A DNA stretch of 64,000 nt from Bimastos eiseni (GCA_959347315.1 OY365814.1:26650356-26714355), one strand, 5' to 3'; positions 44,272 through 56,214 are shown, numbered from the stretch's first letter. The notes: a model not told the origin generated them from the letters alone. Program-made: numbers and translations.

Positions 44272-44850
44272 CGGTGCAGAACCGGTCAGCGGTGAAGGCC
44301 AGTTTCCTGGTCAGTTTCCGCAAATGTGCGTAGCATGGTACGGTCATGACGGAGTGGTAGCGTCCTCTGGTGCCTGCCAGCAGCGTCAGTTCATCCACTG
44401 ACACCTCCTTTCCCACTCCTATCACGACCAAGTCGATGTCGTCCCTCTTCGCCAGGATCGACTCGTCCACTGTCTGCCCGAAGTTCTTCAGCGCTCGATC
44501 GACGATCAGCACCCCTATCTTTCTGGCGTTTGGCCTGGCTCCACTCTCCGGTCGGAAGCTGACGTTGCGAAGGTACTTGATCGTGGCGCTCGTTTCCTCC
44601 GTCGGGCTGATCCCCTTCTGCCGCGTGTCAAACATTCTCAGCACCTGGTTCTTGTCGCTGCCTTGCTCCAGCGTGAATCCTGGAACCGAGACGCAGCTGC
44701 GAGGGGCAAGACCCATGCGAACGCCCTTCGGGGAGACCCGCATCTTGTCGGCGACGCTGCGGATGAACGCGAGGGCATCGTTCGTCTGGTGAGAATTTGC
44801 CGTTGACGGAAGAGCAAAGACAATGTCAGCCGGTTTGACCTCTCCGCAAC
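44272..44850 (-). CDS. VWA gene exon 5: third, degenerate VWA domain
   Basis: Acceptor tttatag, donor gtaagc. Begins CGEVKPADIVFALPSTANSH: the first MIDAS Asp-x-Ser-x-Ser is replaced and the later TDG is VDR, so metal-dependent ligand binding is probably lost. Later GVGKEVSVDELTLLAGTRGR keeps the VWA fold wording. Ends RFCTG. Confidence 0.8.
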
Positions 44851-47532
44851 CTATAAATACCGGAGCAGACGGAGAATTTAGAGGAATTTATGTCTAGAGA
44901 GTGTTGCATAAGAACAGAACCTGTCTGCTAAAAGACTGATTGAATTAACATTCTAATAATTTCACAGGTACCATAATTATCTCTTTGTAAGCCACGATGT
45001 GATATACATGACATCTGGACGATATTATATGCCAATAAACATATATCACCATCATCATCATCATCATTATCATCATCATCATCATCATTATCGTCGTCGT
45101 CGTCGTCATCATCATCATCCTCATCAGGGTGAAGAGAAGAACAGTATATGCCCTTAAGTGGCTAGCCATGGTGTAGCGATGAGTATGAAGTGTTGGCAAC
45201 TTCATTTTCTTAGCCTCGGTATGAATATGAGGGCGAGTGTCCGGTACTCCCCTCGCCGTCTCGTCTTCCCATCGACAGCGTACGGTCAGTGTACTAAATA
45301 TAGAACTGGGTTGGTCAGAGTGCACATTTATCAAAGACTTTAATAATATTATAGTAGCGCTATTAAAGCCAAATTGACGACTTGTGGGAAATCTCTTGAT
45401 GGTTCTACTTACCAATTGGCGGCGGCCTAGGCGTCATTTTAATGGTGGGTGTAGTCGTTTTTGTGGTTGGCGTAGTCGGTGTAGTAGTTGGCATAGTCGT
45501 TGTAGTACTTGGCTTAGTCGTTGTTGTTGTAGTAGTCGTTGTAGTACTTGGCTTAGTCGTTGTAGTAGTTGGCGTAGGTGTGGTCTTGGGTTTTGTGGTC
45601 TCTGGAAGTGCGGATGTGGTAGTGGTCGACTGGGTGGTCGTCTTCTTACCATTCCAGAGGATATCATCTCCTCTCTCAAGAGCCTCCTTGTCGACCATCT
45701 TACACGTCTTGCTGGCCAGCCCCGCCATGATGCTCCTCAGCGCATCGTACCCGTCAACGGCGAATACGTTCTCCTTGGACGGATGGGTAGCTATCGCTTC
45801 CAACTCCTTCTCCGGAGTGGCCTTTCCCACTCCAACGGCGAACACCCGAATGCCTTCCCGGTGGGCGAGCTTCGCCTGTCGAGCGGTCAACGCCGGATTG
45901 TCGGACGGCCCATCGGTCACTACGACAGCGATCTTTTCAGCGCCCTCTCTTTGTCTGGTGCCTGAGAACGCCTCTTCTCGCAGGTACTGAAGCGCGGCCG
46001 CCGTGTTCGATCCTCCTCGCTGCTGTACGATCTGTGAGATGGCCTTCGTCAGGTCAGAGGTCGTCGAGAACTGGTTGAGCTGGATCTGCTCCTTGGGGGT
46101 GGTGCCGAAGGTGAGTACTCCGAATCGGACGCTCTCTGAGGAGATGCTCATCACGTGGACCATGTCTTCAACGAAGCTCAACAGTCGGGAGAAGTCGGAG
46201 CCCCAGACACTCGAAGAGGCGTCTAGCACGAAGACGATGTCGGCTGGCTCATACTTACAACCTAAGCGATAAGAAGCAGACAGGCGACGGTCAGAATCGC
46301 TTTGGTGTGCTTGAGTTTAGTCGTGCATGTATGTGAGTACATGTCAATCATTCAAGCAATCAGTCAATCAATCAATCATTCAACCAATAAATCAATTAAT
46401 CAATCAATTAATCAATCAATTAATCAATCAATTAATCAATCAATTAATCAATCAATTAGTCAATCAATCAATCAATTAATCAATCAGTCATTCCATCAGT
46501 CAATCAATCAATGAGACCATCACTATCAATCTATCTGTATCTGAAACTTGACGCAATTAGAAATTCTAATCTATACAATCATTGTTAACAATGATTCAAT
46601 CCAGTTATTCATTCTTTCTAGAATTATTCTAAAGACTGTGGAAAAAAATAGAATGCTTGAATCTCTGCAGGTAATACAGTATGATAGAAAATTATAAAAT
46701 ATACAGCGAAAGAGAAGCCACATTGATAGAGGGACGGGGTCACCCTCGTACCTTCGATATGCTGCACTTCAATCCTCACAGGCGGCGGAACGAACTTCAC
46801 CTCACAGGCCTTCTCCGAGAGTAGGAGCTTGACGGCGGCCAGAGCATCGAAACTATCGACGGTGTAGAGGTATTCTTCGTGACTGGCCAGTCCCTGCAGT
46901 TCTCTCTCGTCCACCTTACGACCAATGCCAATGGCGAAGGTCGTGATGCCCATCTTGTGGGCCAGCTGAGCCTCGTGCTTGGTCAGTTTGGGGTGATCGG
47001 ACTGACCGTCAGTCATGACGATGGCTATGCGAGGCACTCCCTCCCTTGCCTCGACCAGCATCAGCTCCCTCATCCGTTCAATGGCCTTGTCCGTGCGGGT
47101 TTCCCCTCGCACCTGCCTGATCGAGGATATGGCCGCTTCTATGTCCCTCCTGCGTCCTGCGTACGTGGCGAGGCCAAACTCGTGTCGGACGATGTCCCCG
47201 TAGGTGATGAGACCACAGCGGACGACGTTTGGGTCCAGCTCGAGGTCCGAGATGACGCTCTTGACGAAGGCCAGTTGCTTCCTGAAGTCTGGACCCCAGA
47301 TGCTCGCTGAGGCGTCCAACACGAAGTAGATGTCCGCAGGTTTACTGCATCGGATCTTTTCTAAGAACACCAGTAACAGGTCAGAGGTCATTCACAGGCC
47401 AGAGTCTGGTCATCACAGTGAGTGACATTGAGATGACGATGATGATAAATAAATATGATGCAAGACCGACGACGACGATGATGATGAATGACTATGGTGG
47501 CGGTGGTGGTGGTGGTGGTGATGATGATGATA

Positions 47533-47563
<31 letters not shown>

Positions 47564-49419
47564 CGACGACGATGATGATAATAATGATGATGGTGATGAT
47601 GATGACGATGACAATGATGATAGTGATATCATTATAATGATATGATGACGATGATGCTTAGCGTACCACCGAAACAATCGTCACCTCACTCTTACAATTG
47701 CAATCATCATCATTATTATAATTATCATTATCATCATTGAAATAACACCAGAAAATGAGAGTTAAGCGAGTTAGGGTGACAATTGTAAAATTGCGTATAG
47801 AAGCTTTACAGAAAGAACGATGTTAACGATGTTAATTATTAACAGCACAGTTTGTTTGCTTGTATTGGTTAAATCGAATATCCCTGATCTCACCTTCTTC
47901 TTCGCTTGAACGGCAGGATTGACTCATCTGTTAAGAAGGAAAAACAAGAAAAAGGTGTTTAATCCTTCAGAATTAATTATGATTAGACCTATAAGGTAAT
48001 TATGATAAATTGGTGTGTGTGCCTGTAAAGCAATTAGACATCGCTAGGTTAATTATCTTCGCCACTGTATCCGATGTAATTGTCCAGTGTTGGTTTCTCA
48101 TAACAACCCGTCTTTTCCCCCATCATCTATATAATGGTCTACTGCGCGGTTAGCGATTTCCAAGAAATTGCTCTACCGTATTAACCTTGCAAATTAATGC
48201 AGTAAATTATCACAAGCAAATTAAGGCTGCAATGTTAGTTGTTTGGTGAGCCTGTGGACATTCTTATATTTCCTTTTAAGCCCAATAATTGATGCGATAT
48301 AATATATAATTCATTTATTATCACGATTATTATAGCCTTAATATCTTCGTTTGTATATTTGTATATTTATATATAGTGCATATTTAATATTAGGAACATC
48401 TTCGTATACTAGGTGCTTTTATGGATGTTTGCATAGTTTCTTGGCTAAAGTTACTCAGTGTTTCTATTTAGTTGAATGGTTACTGGATGATGGATAAACA
48501 GTTTTTGTTATTAGTATTAGGCTAGTTCTTTATTACCGTCTGCAAGCGCACTACGGGTACATGACAAACACATCAAAAGTGTAGGTCTTATGATAGATGA
48601 CGCTATTGCGTGCACCTTTCACAGACCCTTTCTCATCAATTCGTCAGCGAAAAATGCAGTATACGCCCTATGCACCAATCCCTCTCTTTCTGTCTCTTTG
48701 TCTGTTTGTCTCTTTGTCACTCCCTCTTTCTGTCTCATAGAGACAGAAAGAGAGAGCGAGAAAGAAAGAGAGACAGAGACAGAGACAGGCAGACAGACCG
48801 ACAGACAGAGAGAAACAGACACAAAGAGAGAGAGAAAGAAAGAGAGGGAATTGGTGGATAGGGCCCACTAAATTTCTCGCTGAATATAGAGAGAAAATCT
48901 CTCACTCTATCTCTTCTTCTCTCTCGCTCTGCCTTTCTCTCTCTTCTATCACTCATGATGATCATAATGACTAGGATATTGACAGTGACTGGTAATACTA
49001 TCAACAGTCAATACCAATAAAACAACTGGGATCCATTAGTTGATATTATTCACTGGTATGTGGATTGGCGACAATTATCGACAGAAAATTATAGCAATAG
49101 CTGCAGTGATGGTAATCGTAATCTCCAAACTTCTAAAGCGCCACGCGAAAGCTACGATATAATGACATCCATTATAATGACAACGATAATAACACCAATA
49201 ACTGTCGGAATATAACAGTAAACACCCATTGTCAGATAACGTTGTACTACGCCTCACCGTTAAGTGGCGTTGTAAACTGCAACATCAATTAAAAATGATT
49301 ACAACAATAATTACGTTGGCCTAATTAGCAAAATGTACGCTGGCGATACTTACAATTAAGACCAATAGTAGAATCTGCCAGATGCTGGCATCGACCGATA
49401 TCTTCTTCATCTTCAGCAT
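44272..49419 (-). CDS. Secreted protein with three VWA domains and mucin-like linker
   Basis: Exons in order on the - strand: 49419-49354, 47927-47894, 47360-46752, 46261-45413, 44850-44272; all GT-AG, and each VWA exon joins by a split Gly or Glu codon (phase 1), the pattern of shuffled extracellular modules. Start MLKMKKISVDASIWQILLLV, then LI, looks like a signal peptide. VWA1 (about 42-215) has DASAS and MTDGQSD; VWA2 (about 243-415) has DASSS and VTDGPSD: both metal sites (MIDAS) look complete. Residues about 444-515 are Thr/Pro/Lys (O-glycosylation-like). VWA3 (about 525-705) has lost the site (FALPSTAN, VDRAL). VWA arrays of this kind occur in collagens, matrilins and molluscan shell-matrix proteins; which one is inference. 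The 3' end is uncertain: if the last donor is not used, the frame ends 17 codons later near 44219. Confidence 0.8.
45050..45125 (+). repeat. ATC/GTC trinucleotide repeat
   Basis: In the intron between VWA exons 4 and 5. Confidence 0.9.
45150..45305 (+). repeat. Dispersed repeat family R2, copy 2 (best preserved)
   Basis: Contains GGCTAGCCATGG, CAACTTCATTTTCTTAGCCT, CGGTATGAATATGAGGGCGA, TCCCATCGACAGCGTACGGT and CAGTGTAC. Lies in an intron of the VWA gene. Confidence 0.65.
45413..46261 (-). CDS. VWA gene exon 4: second VWA domain plus mucin-like linker
   Basis: Acceptor tcgcttag, donor gtaagt. CKYEPADIVFVLDASSSVWG opens the VWA; T of the MIDAS in GGSNTAAAL, then VVVTDGPSDNPALTARQAKL. After about 200 residues a Thr-rich stretch (TTKPKTTPTPTTTTTKPSTT and similar, KPSTTTT twice) ends PRPPPIG. 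The Thr stretch (about 45425-45650) is coded mainly by ACT, ACA and ACC, a repeat likely to vary in length between individuals. Confidence 0.9.
46340..46515 (+). repeat. AATC tetranucleotide repeat
   Basis: CAATCAATTAAT units in a VWA-gene intron. Confidence 0.9.
46752..47360 (-). CDS. VWA gene exon 3: first VWA domain
   Basis: Acceptor ggtgttcttag, donor gtacga. Begins IRCSKPADIYFVLDASASIW; MIDAS Thr in GETRTDKAI, Asp in IVMTDGQSDHP; GITTFAIGIGRKVDERELQG near the end and CEVKFVPPPVRIEVQHIE as the linker. The two Cys at the ends probably pair. Confidence 0.9.
47420..47745 (+). repeat. GAT and GGT trinucleotide arrays
   Basis: GATGAT with GGTGGT and GACGAC blocks, then an ATTATC tract; intron of the VWA gene. 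Poly-Asp and poly-Ser frames are artefacts. Confidence 0.9.
47894..47927 (-). CDS. VWA gene exon 2 (34-nt microexon)
   Basis: Acceptor tccttcttaacag, donor gtgaga. Encodes MSQSCRSSEEE plus one base; phase 0 in and phase 1 out, which links the signal-peptide exon to the first VWA exon exactly. Too short for ORF searches. Confidence 0.7.
48640..48895. mobile_element. Foldback-like element with polypyrimidine/polypurine core
   Basis: Arms 48643-48685 (GTCAGCGAAAAATG ... GCACCAATCCCTCTC) and 48845-48888 (reverse complement CAGCGAGAAATTTAG ... CCACCAATTCCCTCTC) are inverted. Between them a TC-rich tract is followed by its GA-rich inverse, with a perfect hairpin TCTTTCTGTCTC/GAGACAGAAAGA near 48732-48758. 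Intron 1 of the VWA gene. Confidence 0.65.
49354..49419 (-). CDS. VWA gene exon 1: signal peptide
   Basis: ATG at 49419-49417; MLKMKKISVDASIWQILLLV then LI and donor gtaagt. Positive N region and a hydrophobic core suggest secretion; the cleavage site would fall in exon 2 before Cys. No ATG lies between the predicted cap site and this one on the - strand in the stretch I read. Confidence 0.7.
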
Positions 49420-49674
49420 CTTCTCTGGAGAAATGGCGATCTTTTGAACCCAATCAATTTCTTACTTAATCAGCGGCAGTCTTCGAATGTCTTTGAGCAC
49501 GTTAAGAGACTGTAAAGGCTTTATACGCTATATTAACTGTATAGGCCTAACGCAAGTAAACACGTATCTAATATTGTCTGTAGACTTGTTACTTCAGACA
49601 GTCTACGGTCGCAACTGTTGTTTCTTTCTTCCTTGTGACGAGCAGCGTAGTAAAGTTTCGACAGAGTCGCCGAC

Positions 49675-49681
49675 TTATATA
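49675..49681 (-). promoter_or_regulatory. TATA box of the VWA gene
   Basis: On the - strand GCTATATAAGTCGG, a strong TATA box about 255 bp upstream of the start codon, so transcription would begin near 49645 and give a 5' leader of roughly 225 nt. Confidence 0.55.
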
Positions 49682-49699
49682 GCAGCAGCGATGGGTGAG

Positions 49700-50440
49700 C
49701 CACAGAGGGTGTTAGTAGAGAGACAGAGAGCGAGGCATACGTTGACCCGCGTGGCATTTTCGAAAACCGGAAAACACTGATCATGTAGGCGTCACGCAAC
49801 TATTTACTCCGTCATCCGAAAGGCGGGGCTTATCTGGCCGTTAAAAATAGATCGGAGGGAGTCGCATTCATGAGCGGCTGTTGAGTGTGCACCCTGCGCG
49901 CGCTGGGTCTGACGCAGAGGCCAGGATGTGAATGCGCTTTGGAACTTGATTATCTTTGTTTACACTCACCGCGTCAACGGCGGCATTTTTGCGTAACGAG
50001 TAAGTTGCCAAAACTTGTATAATTGGTTGATAAACACAGCAGGAAAGCAGGCCTTCGGTACACAAACAACCTTCTCGGAATAGTCAACGTGAATGTTTAA
50101 ACACAAGGACGAAATTAATTTTAAATTTTCTAAGAGCTGCTCTTAACTGGAGACGCACTTCTCAAATAACTCGCATACCTTCAAGATTAACGTGGGTTCG
50201 TGGATTCTGTACTGCTTAATTAAACTTGTGGGCCGTACAGTAAGCTACACGTTCCAGCCAGACGCATTAAATCTGGCCTAACATGTGTTTATATCTGAGT
50301 ATGGTCTATGTAGATTCTGGAGGCTGTACTTTGGACAATGTATACATCAAGTTATAACTGTGTTGACTTTCTTAAAAGAGTATTATTCCACTCACAGCAA
50401 ACACTTCCGAATATCGGACCTTATAAGTTAGAAGAAGACA
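49700..50440. other. Upstream flank of the VWA gene, no gene recognised
   Basis: Nothing supported beyond possible promoter sequence on the - strand. Confidence 0.4.
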
Positions 50441-50447
50441 CCTGGGC

Positions 50448-50600
50448 AGCGCCCCTAAAGCTACCCTCCGTGATGAAACCATGAGTTTGGACTGTTGACG
50501 ACGTTCAATTTCTTAGCCTCGGCATATTAGTCCTCTTCTCCCTCGCCAGGGGAACTTCCCACTGACAGAATAAGGCCAGTGTTATCTGTTGGTTTCATTA
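50448..50600 (+). repeat. Dispersed repeat family R2, copy 3
   Basis: Contains CAATTTCTTAGCCTCGGCAT, CTCTTCTCCCTCGCC and CCCACTGACAGAATAAGGCC in the same order as the copy at 45150. Confidence 0.6.
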
Positions 50601-50744
50601 AACAAACAATTGATAAGTCGCATGCTATCACCAGCAGACCTTCTGGAATTGTCGAAATCCTAAAAATGAAGTTATTCCAAGAATTTGAAATATGCAACGT
50701 GATTCGTGACTGATGCGTTTATGTAGGCCCACGATACAGGAGAC

Positions 50745-50960
50745 GCTTTTCTGTATGTATGTCTGCATGTATGTATGCATGTATGTATGTACATGTATGT
50801 ATGCATGTCTGTATGTATGTATGTATGCATGTATGTATGTATGAATTTGCGCGTGTATATAGGCATGTAAGCATGTATGCATCATGTGTCCATGCATATA
50901 TGCGTTTTGTATGCATGTATATAGACATATGTCCATGTACATACATACAAACATACTATG
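50745..50960 (+). repeat. TATG tetranucleotide array
   Basis: ATGTATGT and ATGCATGT units, the complement-type of the array at 21425. Confidence 0.9.
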
Positions 50961-51542
50961 CATTTTTTTAAACTTGCAAGAAAGATTTTGTCGACGATCA
51001 TGATGATGATAAGTGACCACATCACTATCATCACCGCAGTCATCATCATTCGTGTTTGTCGTCGTCATCGTATATATATCCCAAGAAAGCTCATACGCAT
51101 GTGCAGCGTGTCTTCGACGATCACGCCGATCCACTTAGAATTGCCGAAAATCAGACATCCGTTTAAGGCATTATCATTCAACAAGCGCCGCCGTCCGCTG
51201 CGATTCCAGACATCCGCAGCGTGTCTAGGTACCCGTCACGGGTTATGAGGATCGGTCGGTCAACGTTGATTTATGCGAGTATGCATGTCTTGTTGCTTCA
51301 TCGTTGCTTGTTTACGACAGCATGTCGAGCATTATACCTGTATTGCTGGGCTAAACAGGTGAGAAGGAATTTTCGATTGGCCATTGTGTATGGTCGCATA
51401 ATTTGTGTCAAGTCGGTACATCATTCGTTCCCTTTCTGTAAGATATCTTCTGACGTCGTTCAACTGTTAACAATTGGAACTGTTTTTGCTGTCGGACGTC
51501 GGAGAATTAGACCAGATCCTTAGCCTATCCCGTACCTACCCC

Positions 51543-51645
51543 TGGAGGCAGCCACGGGTATGAAAGGGTTGTGACTTCGTTTTTCTTAGTTTTCGCGACG
51601 TATGAGCTGGAATGGCTAGTTCCCTTTTCGGCTACCCCCCAGATC
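51543..51645 (+). repeat. Dispersed repeat family R2, copy 4 (diverged)
   Basis: GGAGGCAGCCACGGGTATGA, GTGACTTCGTTTTTCTTAG and a following diverged part. Confidence 0.45.
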
Positions 51646-51768
51646 TGTAAGTTAACTATTCAATCTAGCTGTTCTACAGCAATCAACGGTTTGGTTAGTT
51701 CGTTCGTTGCTTGTTTTATTCATTCTTGCAAACAATCAGAAAAGAACCCAGATAGTCATTCGGGAATT

Positions 51769-51845
51769 AGCTCAGTAGTTAAGATCAGTCTTGGTATGCG
51801 GGCGTACTCTGTTGCGGTCCAAAGTTCTGAAATTCGTTACCCCAC
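51769..51845 (+). repeat. tRNA-like SINE head or tRNA pseudogene
   Basis: GGGAATTAGCTCAGTAGTTAAG carries a perfect A box (TAGCTCAGTAGTTAAG), but no anticodon stem or intact B box can be drawn after it. Confidence 0.35.
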
Positions 51846-52054
51846 GCCGTTGAGGCTGCAGTGTCCTTAGTTTCATTTAGATCTCGACTTTAAACGTTTT
51901 CATTTACTCTTGCCTATATCCTCCATACGCTGTCTTTCTGCCTCTTAGGTCTGACTTTGGACATGACCTGATTTCGGATTTGATTCGATGCTTTGGGCGT
52001 TTATTGTGGCGGCGCTATTGAAGTATTTTAAATCATAGTCATAAATCAATTCAT

Positions 52055-52380
52055 GACTCATAACCTTCACCCATTCGTTCATTCGTTAATTCACCCAATC
52101 ACTCATCTATTCATCCATCCATCCATATATCCATCCATCATTCCATCCATCCATCCTTGCATCAATCAATCCACCCACCCATGCATCCATTCTCTCATCC
52201 ATCCATCCATCCATCCATCCATCCATCCATCCATCCATCCATCCATCCATCCATCCATCCATACAATCACCTATTCATGCCATCCATCTATCCATCTACT
52301 GATTAATCTAGTGAGTCATCTATCAATTCATCCACCCATTCATTCATTCAGTTACCCATCTGTCCACCCATTCGTTCGCT
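52055..52380 (+). repeat. ATCC tetranucleotide array
   Basis: CATCCATC units, pure at 52195-52262, degenerate on both sides. Confidence 0.9.
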
Positions 52381-53134
52381 CTAGCGTTATTTAATTAACG
52401 AATTTTTCTAATTTATTCATTTATCTATTCGTTCATTCGTCACTCATGTTCAACATAGCATTTATATGGCTCTAATAAACAACCTAGGAACCCGTAAAAG
52501 ATTTGCCCCATAATGAGATGCATCGTCCGCGACATCTGCGTTGGTCTCGTTCGTGGATAATATTTCCTTAAATCGGAACCAACAGAAGCCCCATAAACGC
52601 AACTACCACTCGATTCTAGTTGACGAATGATCCGCTTTTCTCACGCTTCTCATAGACTCGCCCACTCCTCTGCCGACCACATGCACCAATTAGTGGAACA
52701 TCATAAATCATTCCGTTTCACGCGGTGGGTAAGACACCGGCAATTGACAGCTCTTGGCAGGTGGTCGTCCAACCTCAGCAACATCTCAATGTTTACACAT
52801 TGGTGGCGCCTTAAGGAAGACTTTTATGCGTGAATAAAAATTTTCCTATTTTCCTATATCATGTATGTATATAGACCTATATATGCGTGTATTTATATAG
52901 GTAGTGAGTAAGTTTGTATGTATGTAGACGAAGCCCATTCCAAAAGGAGACAACACAAACGAAAAGGCCCGACGACACAATTACCAGAAGAACGAGGTCG
53001 ATGCTAGAAATCGCACAGCTGCAGCGTCTGGTTGATTCCACGTCGATGTCTTAGAAAATCCCACCTCTGAGATTTCATTACTTGCAAAAGTTGGAAATGT
53101 AAAGAAGGGTTGAAATTTTTCATCGTGGTCTGCT

Positions 53135-53455
53135 CAGAGGTGCAAAAAACCAAGATTTTTTTAAAATCAAAAGTTGTTTTATTTGGGTTTTTTTGGTTTT
53201 TAGTTTTCCTTTGGATTTTGTCACAACAGTTTTGTTATAAAAAGCATCAAACAGAGCATGAAAAAGATCTCCAACTCTTTTTATAATTAATTTAGCTTTA
53301 TTTCGGACTGAATAATACACAATTGGTAATATAGTAGTAATATTAGTAAATTTAATTTAAAAAATATTTTAAAAAACCGAAAAACCAAAAATTGCCATTT
53401 TTACAAACTTTTGGTTTTTTGTAAAAACCAAAAAAGCACCATGTTTGCAGCCCTG
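53135..53455. mobile_element. hAT-type MITE with exact 8-bp target duplication
   Basis: Ends CAGAGGTGCAAAAAA and (reverse complement) CAGGGCTGCAAACA are imperfect TIRs. The target GGTCTGCT is duplicated exactly at 53127-53134 and 53456-53463. The interior is AT-rich with repeated AAAACCAAAAA words. Confidence 0.85.
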
Positions 53456-54264
53456 GGTCTGCTACGAAGCTGTATAGGAAGTGAGACAAGCAGACAGTAT
53501 TAGACTCTAAGTCAGAGACACAGACGCATACAAGTAGAAACAGGCAGACAGTCAATAATTAAGACACAGACAAATGGAGAAATTGACAGGCACACAGAGA
53601 CGCATACATAAACATACTGACGATGAGTGTGCGAGAGGGACAGAGACAATGAACAGTAACGTCATGCGATGTAGATGCGAACGACACTGGGAACTTTTGT
53701 CGTGTCCTCATCATCCGAACAGGTGGTCGCAGTGCCCCACAACCGACCATAAAGACAATCAGCTGACAATCAAAAACAGATTCTCAAAGTCGAACATCAC
53801 AACAGTATCACGCGCTCTATAAGCAGGGCGCCCAGGGAGTCAAATACCAGACCCGTCGGCACATCAAAGTCGCAAAATAGTCTGTGAAATTCTTCCGTGG
53901 AATTTCCGTTCTTACAGATGCCACAAGAGCGTGATAGATCGCTCTATATACCCGATCGGTCCCCAGCCGAGCAACCCGAGAACCCTGGCTGACGCGAAAA
54001 TCCTGGTAACAGACGACAAAGATGACGGTTGTTCACATGCCTGGCTATTCTCTCTTTGGCTTATGGAGTCGGTGAATTGCGACTAGTTTAACCTCGATAT
54101 ACCGACGACATCGCCTGGTAGTCTAAACGATCGCGTTTTCAAAAGCGTCATCATAATTATTATGACAGTTTGATTCATGTTTTATTTGCGAGTATCTATT
54201 CAGTGTCAATTATGATGTTCAGAAATGCAGTCGTACGTAATAGAATAGTCTGCAGACGTACGCT

Positions 54265-54266
54265 GT

Positions 54267-54320
<54 letters not shown>
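54265..54320 (+). repeat. TA dinucleotide microsatellite
   Basis: Pure TA; a 'tagcgcc' fragment (TTTACATAGCGCCTCTTCA) follows at 54358 and another TA/CATG tract at 54460-54510. Confidence 0.9.
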
Positions 54321-54321
<1 letters not shown>

Positions 54322-55224
54322 CACCACACGAATAATATTCACCCATTCATTGCGAAGATTTACATAGCGCCTCTTCAAGGTTAGTACTCAGAGGTGTAAC
54401 CGACACCAGAACGGCTAAAAGAAAGTTTTAATGCGTCGAAATGAACCACGGGGCTCACATGTGTATATGTATATATATATATATATATACATGTATATAT
54501 ATATAATAATTATTATGTACGTTATAAAATGCCCTTTGTGTACGTATGGATCATATAGTTAATAAATGCCTATTTGTATATTATACAGACTTACTATGTG
54601 CTGTTCATTGTATTATTGTGATATTTATGCCGTATCATTGTATAATTAGGCCTATGTAATTGTCTATTATTAGGTGCATGCATGTTCTTAGATCTATGGA
54701 CTCCTACTGAGGCCTAAATTATTATAAATGATTCACGTGGCTATTTTTCTTCATTGGTTGTTTACCAGGTCATAAACAGATGATAATTGCAGACTAGTTT
54801 ACCACATTGGAATATAATTCTGTTACTTCGAAGCGTTGAACACCGATCATTATAATTATAATTATGCTAAAGTCGACTAAGAACGCGAAATATGCCAGGA
54901 ATCTATCTAAGAGATGAATACGACAAGAGTCGGTATACCACAAAGATGTCTTCACAAATATGTCTGGGTTATAAGTTAGAATATTCTTATAGGATAATCA
55001 TTATTTATGAAAACACTCTGTCTGACATGTGTCTGCGACACGTTTTAAACGATCCGTGTACAAAGGAAACACGTCGTGCCAGTTCTAACACGACGTTAAG
55101 GGCATTCACCCGTTGCAATAAAAGAAACTGAACTTGGGTGAGAGGGGGTTGAATTGCGTTGGGTGGAGAAAGTGGACGTCAACGGTGCACGCAACCACGA
55201 AATAAAAACATCGAAAAGTAAGCA

Positions 55225-55392
55225 CATGCATGTATGCATGTATGTATGTATGTATTTATGTGTGTATGTATGTATGTATGTATGTATGCATGTATGTATG
55301 TATGTATGTATGTATGTATGCATGCATGTATGTATGTATGTATGTATGTATGTATGCATGTATGTATGTATGTATGTACGTACGTATGTATG
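55225..55392 (+). repeat. TATG tetranucleotide array
   Basis: ATGTATGT with ATGC variants, opening frames on both strands. Confidence 0.95.
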
Positions 55393-56214
55393 AATATAAT
55401 GTGTATGACCATTGTCCCAGTTGGCTATGCATGTACATTGGTCGTAGGCTGCGTCTCAAGCGCCTTTGCGAACGGGAGCATGCGGACCGCGGTTCGAATC
55501 TCGATGCTGTATCATTTTTTAAGATTAAAATCTCTCGCTCGTGTAGTCCTTTAACAGACGAATCCCCTAATTGGCGTGACGTCCATTCAAACGGACGGGC
55601 GGTGGCGAAGTATCTCACCCATTCAAACTCGCTAAAAATGCTTGAGTGTATGATGTATGCATGTGTGGATGCACCCATGCATGCTTTAAAGTTAATACAG
55701 AGCATTTTTAGTCACTCACAAAGGCTGTGAGTGGGTCTGTAGTATAAGTGCGAACACACTTCAAATGTATTCGTCATGGCAAACTGCATCTCAGTCAACA
55801 GTCAAAAACAGATGGATGCAAACCAATTGCCTTCTTTCTGTGTATACTGTAACGATGCCACGTTAATTATTGTCGTAATTAAAATTATAATTAGAGTATT
55901 TTTCCAGCGAATGATGATCGATACCAAGTGTTGTGACGTCGGGAGGATGTACACTCCTCCCCGACTGTACCGTCATTGTACCTGCAACAGCTGCGGAAAA
56001 AGAGGGAGATAGAAGCGGATAGATGGGGACAGAAGCGGATAGAGGGGTTTGTGTTCTTGAGAGAAATGCTATATTATATGCAAATTGCTAAATCGATTAC
56101 GAAGAAGTGTTTTATTATAATGCGTCATTGCTTTAAAACAGCAGTGACGAATACTTTTTCTCAGATTATCAAACGCAGATTCCAGTTTAGGACGGACCGT
56201 TCTGGGTACTGAGG

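Noticed and set aside
55480..55510. B-box-like GGTTCGAATCTC suggesting a tRNA
   Set aside because: No cloverleaf can be folded around it; at best a SINE remnant.
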